Assembly (NCBI GenBank): GCA_013399015.1
Contig: VWZX01006105.1
Location: 434,001 to 498,000 of the forward strand
Length of the DNA: 64,000 nt
Reading direction: 5' to 3'
DNA from: Galbula dea
Lineage: Eukaryota; Chordata; Aves; Piciformes; Galbulidae
A program made the translations under genes and the position numbers. Of the stretch, positions 48,308 through 59,800 are shown piece after piece. The notes beneath the pieces were generated by a model. That model was not told the DNA's origin and made no database searches. It saw only the letters and a list, made by a program, of their open reading frames with translations. Position 1 is the stretch's first letter. Each line of letters starts with the position of its first letter.

Positions 48308-51300
48308 CTGTAGACCAGGAAAGGGAAAAAACCAACAACAAAAATCAACCGAAACCAAAGCATAAGTAGAGGCTGTGTGAATCAACTTTGACATTAGAAA
48401 GTATCATTTGTACATGCCACTAAGTCATTGGCTGGATACAAATACCTACCATTCTCTTCAACAAACTGCCGTGGAGATATGTGCACTACATTCCAATGAA
48501 AGTCAATTGCTTAATTGTTCTAGTTCTTGGAAAATTGAAGAAATTATTCTAATTATTAGGCATTGCCTAAATATGTATTTTGAATGGAATGCACAGCTAT
48601 CTTTCATTTGCATCATTTTTTTCTGCACATGTAACATTACAAGAATACTTGTATATGTTACATACAATTTACATATGCTAGTTATTTACAGTATAACCCT
48701 TATCCTTTATGTACATAAGCAGAACACTGAGACTATTCAGCATTATTAAATACAGTAAAAATATCTAAACTGCAGCCATATGGAACTCAGAAACACCATT
48801 TATTAAAACAGTTATCAAAAACTTTATCCAGATGTGTCTGCACATGATGGCACGTTGTTAACTTGCTAGTCAAACTTAACATAGCTTCTGTTGGCTGATT
48901 TTATGTTTTTAACCTCTAATATGTAAGACAGGAAGGGTTTTTCTGGGTTAAGGGAATCCATTAAGAATCATTTAAGAGTTCCTAAAAAACTGTGAGCTAC
49001 TAAGTTCAGAGAATCTGTAGTATTACTGCATCAAATTAATATGCGTACGGGTCCAGAAACTGAATTATTAATTGCACCTAAATTAAGTTTCACTGGATGC
49101 AGAACAAGTCACAGGGCTGAACACAGGATTCTACCCAACCTCCATCACCCTTCTCCTCATCGTCAGATGACATGACTGTTTTCTTCTTGTGTGACAGCAG
49201 TTTAACAGCAGAGGAGAAACTCCAGTTTAGTGTTAATTAAAGCCTACTGATTAGGCTCTTCTCTACCAGGCAGAAGCCAAAGACCAGTGGCTTTCCCAGG
49301 CAAACTCACTAACTTTATTCTCACATAAAAGCACCCACTGAAGTTTTCTGTGCTCCCAACTGAAGTTAAACATTAGCCAACAAGTGACAAGAGGAAGTCA
49401 GTAGGAACTTCACTACACATAGCATGAAGAAGTTAGTTCAGATTTTGAGATTTAAATCAATCAATCTAGCTTCACTTCAAATTGCTTACACAAACTGTAG
49501 CAGTATCACACCATTTCTTCTCCTGTAGCAAGTCAGTATACACAGACAAACCTGAGCTCACCTATAGCACCACAGCCACCAGATGACCCCAAGAAAAGCC
49601 TTGTTCATAAAATGCTGGCAAAGAAGCCAACATGTCCAGTTCATTTAAGATGACAGCAGCTCCAGGTACATGTAGAACTTTAGGCACATGTGAACATCTA
49701 GTGACAAACTATAAACTACATACATTTTAGGTATACAATTAGAATAATACATGAGAGAGAAAGGAGGAAAAAAAGGGACTGTGACACCCACTGTTAAATT
49801 TGGGCTTAAAATCCAGGTTCAAGAAAAAAATTTCAAAGAGGAATTAGGCATCTGAACTTTCCATATTCTGAATGTCCACATACCACGTAAAAACACATAA
49901 GTCAAACAGACATTATGTAAAAATCAAACCTAAAATCAGTTTGAAAAAAATCTAGATCTGACATAGAAAGCCCAGCAACAGTTTTACTAGTCACTACACA
50001 AATAGCCAGTCTCTCCTACAAGTAAGTTATAAATAAACTAAGAACACAAAAGGGTCTGTCAACAGTCAAAGTACCATCATGCAAATGGGGCTGAGCAGTA
50101 CAACAATGGTGTCATATAATTCTACTTTTTAAAGTAGGAGAACAGTTAATTGAGAGGTTGCAAACTTAAAAAAAACCCTAAACCATACCAAAAATGACAA
50201 GTCAGAAAGGAACAGTGGTTGTAGTGAGTCAGTGCCCACATGGACTCCTACTGCCATTTCATATACAAAAATACCAGAAAAATTAGCATCTTGCCTGGCA
50301 CCCAGCTGCCACTCCAGGCCAGTCCTCATCCCTCACACCCTGCACCAGTATATAACAGCCTTAAGCAGAGGTCTGGGATATTCTCAGACACCTAAAATGG
50401 TGTTAGATGTTCTCATGCACACACCTGAATTCCTCCCATTAGTTTTGGCATATTTCAGCAGAAACTCATGAAACATGGCTTGCCACTAGCTCCACTGCTA
50501 CCACAGACATTTTCTGTTTCCCTGTGCAGCAGCCCAGCTTCACCTCTGTAGCTGTACCTTAAATCCTCATGCTATTTTCCATACCAGATATTAAACTGAA
50601 AACTATATTAAAAATCATCAGCAAAACATGATTACAACATCTCACCAAGTGACTTATATTCTGCAGTTGCAATCAAAATTTCATTAATTAATTCTTGGCT
50701 AATGTGAAAAGGGAAAAAAGTATTCAGCATTGCTTTCTCCTCAAAGTAAGATTCTTCCCTTGATGTTTCCTCTGTCCTGTTTCAGAAAGGTAGAGACAGT
50801 CCTGCTGCACTGTAGATAAGCATCCTGCTTCAGAAATCATTGCTTGAACTCCTGGTATTGAGGCAGCACAGCTTCTGCTTTAATGTAGAACTGAATCCCT
50901 AGAGGCAACTTAAAACCTTTGACGAACAGCAAAATACCTAATGCTGAAGAACACTTGTAGAGCTGCATTACAAACTCCAGGTTAAAACTAATTGTTTTTA
51001 AATTATAAAAGCTTTGCAGGGGTGAACCAACTCCAAGTATATTAACATTCTTAGTCACCTACAGTTCACTGTCACATAATCTCTCCTTCTTAGAACAGTC
51101 ACTTCTGTAAAAACCAAACCAATATTCTCATGCTTTCATTTGGCACTTCAAACACAAGCTTCTTAGACCATCCAAAAGATTTAAGAACACAGGAGGGCTT
51201 TAGGAAAGCACTGGTCAGGGAGTCAGTAAGAGAAAATGCCTTTGGCAACCTGAATTTACCACATTAATCTACATGTTAGTATTTGCCACATCCTTAAATA

Positions 51301-51726
51301 AATACAGCAAAATAAAGTAAAGAAAGAAACAAAGAACCCCATCACCCCCAAGCAAACATATGTAAAGAAGTCTGTATTAGGATTTTAAAAAGTTTTACTC
51401 CCCCCCCCCAAGAACAATAAAAATGCTTGAAATTAGGCTGAAGTTTGTTCAGATTTTCACTCATTTCAGTAACTCAACATAAACTGAGCACAGCCACAGT
51501 GCACTGTTTTATGAAGCAATATTTCCATTATTATGTTGTGACAATTATGCACTCAAAGTCCAGCTGGGTGCTGGACACTAAGGTGTGACTGCTTCCAATA
51601 CTTGAGATTTCTTTCCAATTATCATAAATGCTTTGAACTGAGACTCTGAGGTACAGTATCTAGCTACATAAAAACCCTGTTCTGGGCCTTCCAATGGAAA
51701 AAGCCCCTGAAATATACATTCAAAAT

Positions 51727-51770
51727 GAAACAAACAAATAAACCCAAACAAACAAACAAAAACAACACAA
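51727..51770 (+). repeat. (AAAC)n simple repeat
   Basis: Imperfect run of AAAC units in intron 1. Confidence 0.75.
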
Positions 51771-52488
51771 AAGCAGAACAATAAAAAAACCCCAAGTACT
51801 CAGTAGCTCCTCCTTTACCAAATTACAGGATGAGAACTTAATCCCTTCCAAACATCATAAATCTAGTGCAAAACCAGTATCCTTCAAAAGCATCCAATAC
51901 ACATATGGTCCTTAACTGCTCAATTAACAGTATTTACTTTGTTCTTTGCCAGAACAGAAGTATTTTCACAGTCTCTAACAAAATCAGGAACCCATTTGAA
52001 AGTTTCCTTTCCAACAAGGACTAATGCTGTTATTTTTCCCCCCACCAAAGCAAGCCAAATCCCAGCCCACAAACCAGCCTTTCATTCATAAACCAAGCTT
52101 GGAAAACTCTAAATGCCCTCGGGCAGCAATCCCAGGTATTTTATAAGACTAACAAGATACCAAGAACTATAGAGAGATATACTAAGAGCACAAATCCTCA
52201 GATCCATTTGCACAAGGATCAACCTGGTTTTTGTAAGGCTCTCACATTCTAGCTAAAGCAGATATTATTACTGGTTTGGAAAGACTGCAAAAACTTGCTG
52301 ATTTACAAAAATTCAATTTCTCTCAACTGCACCAATACTGACTGCAGAGGTCCTGATAACTCAAATCTGCAGATATTTAGTGTCCTTTTAAAATTCTGTA
52401 CAGTTGCTAACTACATCAAAAAAATATACATTAAATTTTTAAAATATCATCACCTTTTTCACAATTTCCCCATGTATGAACTGTGATA

Positions 52489-52560
52489 TTATAAATGATA
52501 TAATAATGATTATATGATACAATATTATATGATATTATATATATTATAAATAAATATAAA
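52489..52560. repeat. AT-rich low-complexity repeat
   Basis: About 70 bp made almost only of ATAT, ATTATA and GATATA words, 100 bp before the long CR1. Confidence 0.75.
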
Positions 52561-52660
52561 AATTGGTCAACGAATGCCAGCCTTATTGAGAAGACTTTCT
52601 TCTTATTTTGTTTTCAAAACTTAAAAGATTGTAATGCCTTACATAAAATTCATACTTTTC

Positions 52661-53495
52661 ACAGAATCATATAATGTCCTGAGTTGGAATAGACCCACAA
52701 TGATCACTGAGTCTAACTCTAACCTACGCACAGGACAACCCCAAAAATTACACTGTGTGCCTGAGGGTGTTGTCCAAATGCTTCTGGAATTCTGTCAGGT
52801 TTGACTCCTTGACTACTTCCCTAGGGAACCTGTTCCAGTGCTCCACCACCCTATGGGTGAAAAACCTTTCCTAATATCCAGCCTAAACCTACCCTGGCAG
52901 AGGTTCATGCCATTCTCTCAGGTCCTGTCACTGGCCACCAGAGAAAAGACATCAGCTTCCATCCCTCCACTTCCCCTCATGAGGAAGTCACAGACCACGA
53001 TGAGCTCTCCCCTCAGCCTCCTCTTCTCCAGGCTGAACAAACCAAGTGACTTTAGCTGTTCCTCACACTGCTTCCCCTCTAGACCCTTCACCATCTTTTC
53101 GATCCTCCTCTGAATGCTCTCCAGCAGCTTCATATCCTTCCTACATTGTGGTGTCCAAAACTAAACAAAATACTTGAGGCAAGGCTACATCAGTGAAGAG
53201 CAGAGTGGGACTATCTCCTCCCTTGACTGGCTAACAATGCAGTGCTCGATGCACCGCAGGGCACGTCTGGCCCTTCTGGCTGCCAGGGCACACTGCTAAC
53301 CCGAACCCCCAGATCTCTTTTTGAAGGGCTGCTCTCCAACCTCTTGTCCCCAGTCTGTATGTACATGCAGGGCAGTCACATCCCCAGGTGTAAAATCTGG
53401 CACTTGCCCATGTTAAGCTTCATACAGTTAGTGATTGCCCAACCCTCTAGCCTGTCAAGATCGCTCTCTGCAGGGCCTCTGCCTTCAAGGGAGTC
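52661..53495 (-). repeat. Long CR1 LINE fragment (about 835 bp)
   Basis: The longest CR1 here. Near its 3' end (low coordinates) it reads ACAGAATCATATAATGTCC and GAGTTGGAATAGACCCACAA; then come CTGTTCCAGTGCTCCACCAC and CTTCTCCAGGCTGAACAAAC. Finally AAATCTGGCACTTGCCCATG belongs to the reverse-transcriptase-side sequence. It is 5'-truncated, as most CR1 are, and shows scattered small changes, so it is inactive. Confidence 0.92.
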
Positions 53496-55534
53496 ATGAA
53501 TTGTTGCCACCTTTTTAATGTTTCCTTCTCCTTCCAGATACAAAAGCTAACTTCCCAACATGTAATACTGCAGCAGATCTTTCAGTTAAGTATAAAAGGA
53601 AATACTTACAGTGCTGCTGAAATCTGGGCATGTACAAATCACACACAGAAATGTGCAGCATTGTGCCCTTAGGAACTGGAAATGCTATCCTCCCAAACTA
53701 AAATTTAAAGAAATATGGAATACAGAAGTATTTGACTTATAAAATTTATTACAAAACACTAACACAAGGTGGTTTCATATTCTCACACATTTTTATACTT
53801 CATGTTTGTATGAGAAATGAGAAACAAGTTGGAACATCACCTTTGCTGCAGAGAGAATCTTGCTAAGACAAGCATTAGCTATCCTTTATGACACTTCATT
53901 GTAATTACTTGCTAAATAGACTCCATAACCATCAAAAGATCACAAGTCAGAGATCACATGAAGTGGAACATATTTTTAACTAACCTTTCCTGACTCAACC
54001 ATGATTCTATTTAAAGAACAAATTTTTGAAACAGTTGAAATAAGTCTCTAAAATGCTAATTTCTGGTATTCAGAGGTAGAATGAGGTAAGAAATCTATGT
54101 TTTCATAAGCAGTTTACACCCAAATCTCTTCTCCAACCCATGAGGTTCCAGTAAGAATAACGAGTACATGCCAATTTCCATCTTTTCCTTATTTATCTGG
54201 GAACATTTATTCTACATAGCCACACTCCTGTTACTCAGAGAAGAAACATTTTAATAGATTACTTTTTTTTTTGTTAACTTTATATCTAGATTCTAACTAG
54301 ATACTATTAAAAGACAAAACCATGACTAAAGATAGGGACACATATTCCTACTTTGAAACATGTAACAAATAAAAAAAGTTGGCACAAAGGAGGTCCCTAT
54401 GGTTGTTGTTGTCCCCATTGTTGCAGTAGTCTGTAAAAAATATGGAAAGATACACAAGCCATTCTCTTCCATCTTCGGCACTCAATGCAATGTCCAAATA
54501 TAGTTTGAGGGGGGATTTTTTTTTTTCATTTTAACAAAACAATCAAGACTAGAGATAACGTCCAAAATACTGGAAAAAATGCAAATACACATTTAAACAA
54601 AAAGTCACCATTGTCATCTAATAGTAACTATGAAATATAGCTATGTTCTATCCTGGGTAAAAACACAAGTTAAAAGAAAGGTTTTGTAAAGTATCTGGTA
54701 AAGGGATTTAAACTTACCAGACAAACTAGTTTACCTTTAAGACTGAATTTAAGTATGGGTAATAAACTACTGCTAAGTATTTCTGAATTTCAGAAGAAAA
54801 TTCAACTCCTGTACAAATTACAAAAAACCTAGTCCTATAAAACAAACACTGTTGGAGATTTCAAAACCTTCAGATAAAAGTAAACAGAAACATGAATCAA
54901 TATTGTGTGTTTTAAAAAATTATATCACTATAAATAAATAGTCAAAACCTGTACAAAATACAGACAAGTTGAGCAATAAGGTCTACAATACTAGACTAGA
55001 CTCTTACACCGTCTCGCAAACCAATGCATTCCTCTGTATCATATGACCAAAGGTTTGTTAGTCACAGCCACAAGGTCTATGACAAAATCTAACTTTTAGA
55101 GTATTTTTACTTAAAAGCCGGTTGTGATGAAGATACTTTGGTTAAAAATATTTTTAAATTAATATGGTGACATTTCTGAAGCTGTATTGGCACAGGATGT
55201 CAAGTAGATTTTAATTTCTTGATAAATAACCATCACCGAATAACAACTCAACAGACAAGTACATGTGTTTTCTTACGTATTCTGACCTGATAAAAACCTC
55301 CTTTTACTCTTTCCATTTCTTTATTCTTTGACATGGGGGGGATGTGCATCAGAGAATTATTTCCATAGTTCAAACACTTTTCCAGCAAAAAACATACCAC
55401 TGTATTACTCCAGCATCAATCTTATATCAAAAGTTACAGACGGGAAACACTTTCCCCGACAAATTTTTAAGCATATATAAGAAGCAGCAGAGCCCTCTCC
55501 TTACGGGATTTTGCTGTTCAAACTCAGCTTCTTC

Positions 55535-55786
55535 AGTGGTGCCCAGTGGCAGCACCAGAAGCAAAAAAGCACGACCTGAAACACAGAGGGTACCATCTGA
55601 ACTTCAGGAAACACCTTGTTACTGTAAGACTGCCGAGAGGGGTTGGGGAGTCTCCATCCTTGGAAATGGACACAAGCCGTCTGGACACTGCCCTGAACAA
55701 TCAGCTCTGGGCGGTCCTGCTTGAGCAGGGGGTTGGACCAAAAGACCTTCAGAGGTCCCTCCCAACCTCAACTATCTATAATTCTT
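55535..55786 (+). repeat. CR1 LINE fragment beside the CpG island
   Basis: TGCCCAGTGGCAGCACCAGA, GAGGGGTTGGGGAGTCTCCA, GCTTGAGCAGGGGGTTGGAC and AGAGGTCCCTCCCAACCTCA. It appears to lack an internal piece of the usual CR1 3' region (around GCCCAGAGAGG). It ends about 75 bp before the GC-rich island begins. Confidence 0.92.
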
Positions 55787-56413
55787 TACCTTGGAAATTA
55801 GGTATTTCTCCTTCATGACGGGTCGAGCTCGTACCTATCCTTCCAAGTTAATAAAATGAGAGAAAAACGGCACAAGAGGCTCCCCCACAGCCGGGGGTGG
55901 AGTTGACAGCAATACCCAGCCGTGTCCACGGCACTCCACAGGCCTTTTTTATCTCCCGCACGATATCCCCACCACCCACAAAAGACGGGCCTGTCCGCCC
56001 GTCGCACACAGCTGCCAGAGGTTGGAGCGGCCCGGGCGTCTCTGCTCCCCCCGGTCCGTCAGACCTCCAGCCCAGGCCGAGGGGGGGGGAGAAGGGTCAG
56101 GCCCACACGCCCACCGCAACGATTAATCCTCGTCCTCAGTGAGTGTCCTAGAGCCCCGCTGCAACGAGGGGTCGCCGGGCGCGCTGGCGAGGGGTAGGTG
56201 CGGCAGTGAAGACGGGCGTCGAAGCCCCCTTTGTTTGGCAGCCAGGAGCGCCTCCTCACCGTGCCCTTCCCCCGTCCTTCCGCGCTCGACCCGCGCTGTC
56301 CCCGCTCCCCTCTCGCAACTCACCCCACAGCTGGAGGGACTCAGCCCCTGCGGACGGCTCCCCAGGCCCAGCCAGAAACTAACAGGGAGGCAGAGGCGCC
56401 AAGCACTCCTCAC

Positions 56414-56460
56414 CTACACCCTAGAGCGGCCGCCATCTTCACTCCCTCTGCCCTCCTCCC
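56414..56460 (-). other. KIDINS220: KIDINS220 non-coding exon 1 (5' UTR), start approximate
   Basis: On the minus strand a YY1-type AAGATGGCGGC is followed within 16 nt by a good donor, TAG|GTGAGG, at the 56,414/56,413 boundary. The ATG exon (exon 2) starts with a clear acceptor and has 40 nt of 5' UTR, so at least one upstream non-coding exon is needed, and the CpG island is its natural place. The transcription start is not visible; the upper limit given here is a guess. Confidence 0.55.
56429..56439 (-). promoter_or_regulatory. YY1-type site (AAGATGGCGGC)
   Basis: A perfect AAGATGGCGGC on the minus strand, the YY1 consensus commonly found just downstream of start sites in CpG-island promoters. 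It lies 15 nt upstream of the exon 1 donor, so it is probably within the 5' UTR. Confidence 0.6.
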
Positions 56461-56473
56461 CGCACCACGCTGG

Positions 56474-56480
56474 TGACGTA
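56474..56480. promoter_or_regulatory. CRE-like half site (TGACGTA)
   Basis: TGACGTA lies about 35 bp upstream (in gene direction) of the YY1-type site, next to a GGCCGCGCCC GC-box-like block. The position fits a proximal CREB/ATF site for a neuronal gene. It is a motif match only. Confidence 0.35.
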
Positions 56481-56800
56481 GGCCGCGCCCACCAGCGTCG
56501 AGGTCTGCGGACGGCTCGCGGTTAGCTGTAGCGCAGGCGGCGGGGAGCCCCAGGGGCTGGGCAGCGAAGCTCCGTGTGTAAGCAGCTAATTAAGGGAACC
56601 CAGAAAAGAAATAAACCTACCCGGGAACCCTGACGGCACTGAGTCACCGCGCTCCGCAGCGTCCCCTCATTGCCCCGTCGGTAACTGCGGGAGGAGGCCT
56701 TGGCTGAGGGGGATCGGGTACGGCTTTGCACCCCTCGGGCTGGGTATCCCCGAGAGAGGGCACGGCCCTGGGGAGGGGCCTGGAGCACGGTGATCGCCCT

Positions 56801-59800
56801 AGCATTCGCCTCTGGCTCAAGCCCAAAGTTTTTGTTAACAAGTGCTGTCTGAGAGGCAAGTCAACAGAAGTGTGGTTTTCAGACTGAAGGGAGGACTGCC
56901 CTCGGTAAACTAGGAAAACAAAACTGTCTCACCTCACCACACCCCAAACCTAGGGGCCGCACCAGCTTCGCCCACAGCCCAGGCCCCGAGCAGCTTCACA
57001 CGTATTTTCAAAATTCACCCCAGAACCCAGGCCAGGGTGCCTCGCTGGGATCTGCTGAGGCCCTTTCCAACCTGATTTAACAATTCGTCAATCCGTACTT
57101 TGTGATGGTAAATGCATCCAGTGACCATAAAAAGGTCACTTCCATCTTCAGCAAAGTCCAAGTCCATTCATTTGGACCCCTGCATGAGAGATGATCTCAA
57201 ATGACTACAGCGATAACATCCCCCTAAGAGCTCACAGAACCTAGCTCAAACCTGGGATGGCAACAAACCAGCAAGGGAAAGGAGCGTAGCCCTCATATTC
57301 TTGCTTATTTCTAAGGTTCCTGATTCCCAAGGGTCAAAGCATTGAGTTTAAATCTTCACAATGCTGAGATCTTACATCTCTCTAGACAGCCATCACTATT
57401 AGCTTCTTAAAGAAACACATGATGGCGCTTCCTGTATATCCCAAATACTTACATCCAAAAAGCCCGCGGCAAGGGCTTTTTCTTGCTTTCTTTAAGCATG
57501 ATTCCTCCTATTACCTTAAGAAATACTTCATGCTTAGATAAATAATTTCCTTACATGCACAAAAGTTGATAATAGATGGCAAAAGAACAAGCTATGAAAA
57601 TCAAAAGTTGGATTCACTTAGATCTTGCACCAAAACACTGATTCATACGCAAAACAGGGGAGAAATTAAGGACATAAAGCCTATTTAGGACATAATTGTA
57701 GGACATGTACAGATATAATTCTTGTCTATGCAACAGATGTGCAATGTGAACAGCTGGAGGATGAACGAGTTACTGTTGGGCTTGAAAAATGCTCACTCTG
57801 TGCTACTGGAATGTATTCATAAAGCCACAACTCAAGGATGAGAGGTCCAGATGCTTCAATTATCCATCTAATCATATGTACATAAGAGAAACTACAGTCT
57901 GACAACAGATTATCAAACATTTTCAAAATACTACTTTGAATTTTTAGAGTTTATACTAAACTGTGTAGTAACTTCTTGTTTCATGATCCCATCACCCAAA
58001 TCCTTACTCCAGTAGCACAGTGTATCTACTCAAGTGTTAACTTTGTTCTTACCTTGCAGCTACAAAATTTATCAGGCAGAGACAGTAGCTCCTTCCCTCC
58101 TGTGTACAAAGGAACTGTGCACACAACTAAAAAGTTTAACTGTCACAGTAACCAAGCTTATTGCAGGCATAAAACTGCCCAACTATTTCAGATTTCAGCA
58201 TCTAGCTGACATATATTAAAAATTATTGCTCTGCTTAATTATTAAGCTTATTATTGTGATTCTAATTACTACAATACATAAAATAACATACATAAAATAT
58301 AAAGGTTTTCTTTCCTTCCTCCAATGTCCTCAACTTAAATTGACTGAAATCATGGCCGTGTAACATGCATATGTTTGCCATCTGACAAAAACATTAATAT
58401 GGGAAGAGGCTGTTACAGGGAGTATGTAGGCAGCCATGATATTCATTGCTTAACAACTCAAATGGTAAAGTAGGGAATAGAGGGCAAACCAGGAGGATTT
58501 CACACAAAGACCACCACACATCAAACAAAAGTAGACAAAGCATGGAATTCTCCCCCAGGAAATAACTATCAATTATCAATGAAGTAATTTAGGTATTCCA
58601 TCAGGAAATCACTGGGAAAACATTGCTTACAAGCATGTGTTAATACAAGAGTGGATTTTTTATCTTGTGGTTGATTTGTATGTGAATGTTTTTCTTATGA
58701 CAGCAGAATAACTATAATAGCGTGGAGAGTCCTTTCACTGTCATAGTTTATTTCGTCTGCAATAACTCTGTTGCTATTATATATAACTATCCTAGGAAGA
58801 TCTGTAACAGGTACTGGCAAGCCTTGCTGAGGGTAAAGGTCTCCCAACTTTAATCTAGTATGTAGGTTGAAGATATCTTCCCCTAGAACTACTTCTGTAT
58901 TCTATACCGAAACACGCTGCATGTTTTCAGGAAGTAACTTAGATGGAATTAAGTTAATTATAAGCACAGGAACATATCTGCTGGTTTGCTATATCCTTAA
59001 TCAAGACACTGTTCAGTACCTTAAAAGAGCAGACTTAAAAATGTCCATCATAAGAAAAATCATTCACCAATAAGTCTTAGCATCCTGAAAATGAAACACA
59101 GGGGAAAGCCTTTTTACCTTAAATCTGTTCAAATGCGTTTTCCCACAAAATGCAGTAATAAATGTTTAGTTAATGAAGACACTTTTCCTACTCCTGACTG
59201 ACTCCACTGTGAATGCATATTTGAGAAGACAATTTCCATTGCAGTCTCTTAACTTCTGGCTGAAATGACAAAAATCAACAGAGCTTCTATAATTGCATCT
59301 GTAGGCCTTTGTGTTGAAATGGCAAGTATTTTTATCTCCCACAATACAGCTTGCTAAAGGAGAATTCTAAACCCACAAGGCTTAAAGATACCATTACTAC
59401 AGCGTGCCTTTTAAGAGACCAACACACACATTTCAGTACTCCTGTAGGGTGGGACCACTTGCAGAAACAGATCTTTGTAAAGATGTCATCACAAAGTTAC
59501 ATTGGCTTTACAAGGTTTGTACTGAAATGAATTAATACCAGATCAAGGGAAGAGAGAAAATGAGTCACTATGAGAGAGGACGTGATGGAAACAGCCCTTG
59601 TTTAGTAGCAACATATAATAAATACTTCCTTTTTTTTCCTATAACAATCTAAACACACATGGTAAAGAATCTGTAGGTCACAGAGTCTCAGCTTGTTTTA
59701 ACATACTGTCACCAACCAATAGAAACTATCACAGTAGAGTCCTAATAGTCAAAAGCAAAACAATGCACATATATGGTACAGATTTAGTCCTGCTTCTTTA

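Larger units (their letters stand above)
48308..56413 (-). other. KIDINS220: KIDINS220 intron 1 (8.1 kb)
   Basis: Between the CpG-island exon 1 and the ATG exon. It contains a long CR1 (52.7-53.5 kb), an AT-rich low-complexity stretch, an AAAC simple repeat, and a second CR1 at 55.5-55.8 kb on the edge of the CpG island. Otherwise unique AT-rich sequence. Confidence 0.8.
55860..56800. promoter_or_regulatory. KIDINS220: CpG-island promoter of KIDINS220
   Basis: An abrupt shift from AT-rich intron sequence to GC-rich, CpG-dense sequence, with many GCG, CCGC and GGGG blocks. No TATA box is evident, which fits a housekeeping-type or neuronal CpG promoter. Exon 1 and its donor lie inside. A divergent transcript to the right is possible but nothing in the sequence proves it. 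Edges are approximate. Confidence 0.85.

Noticed and set aside
48191..48394. 67-codon minus-strand frame overlapping exon 2
   Set aside because: Out of frame with the true exon, which reads MASLMSQS and continues into exon 3.
48408..48749. 113-codon plus-strand open frame rich in Ile, Tyr and Cys
   Set aside because: AT-rich intron 1 sequence with no homology that I recognise, no splice or promoter context.
55344..56859. Several overlapping open frames of 64-128 codons on both strands
   Set aside because: GC-rich CpG-island and CR1 sequence has few stop codons; the peptides are Pro/Arg/Ser-rich without domain features.
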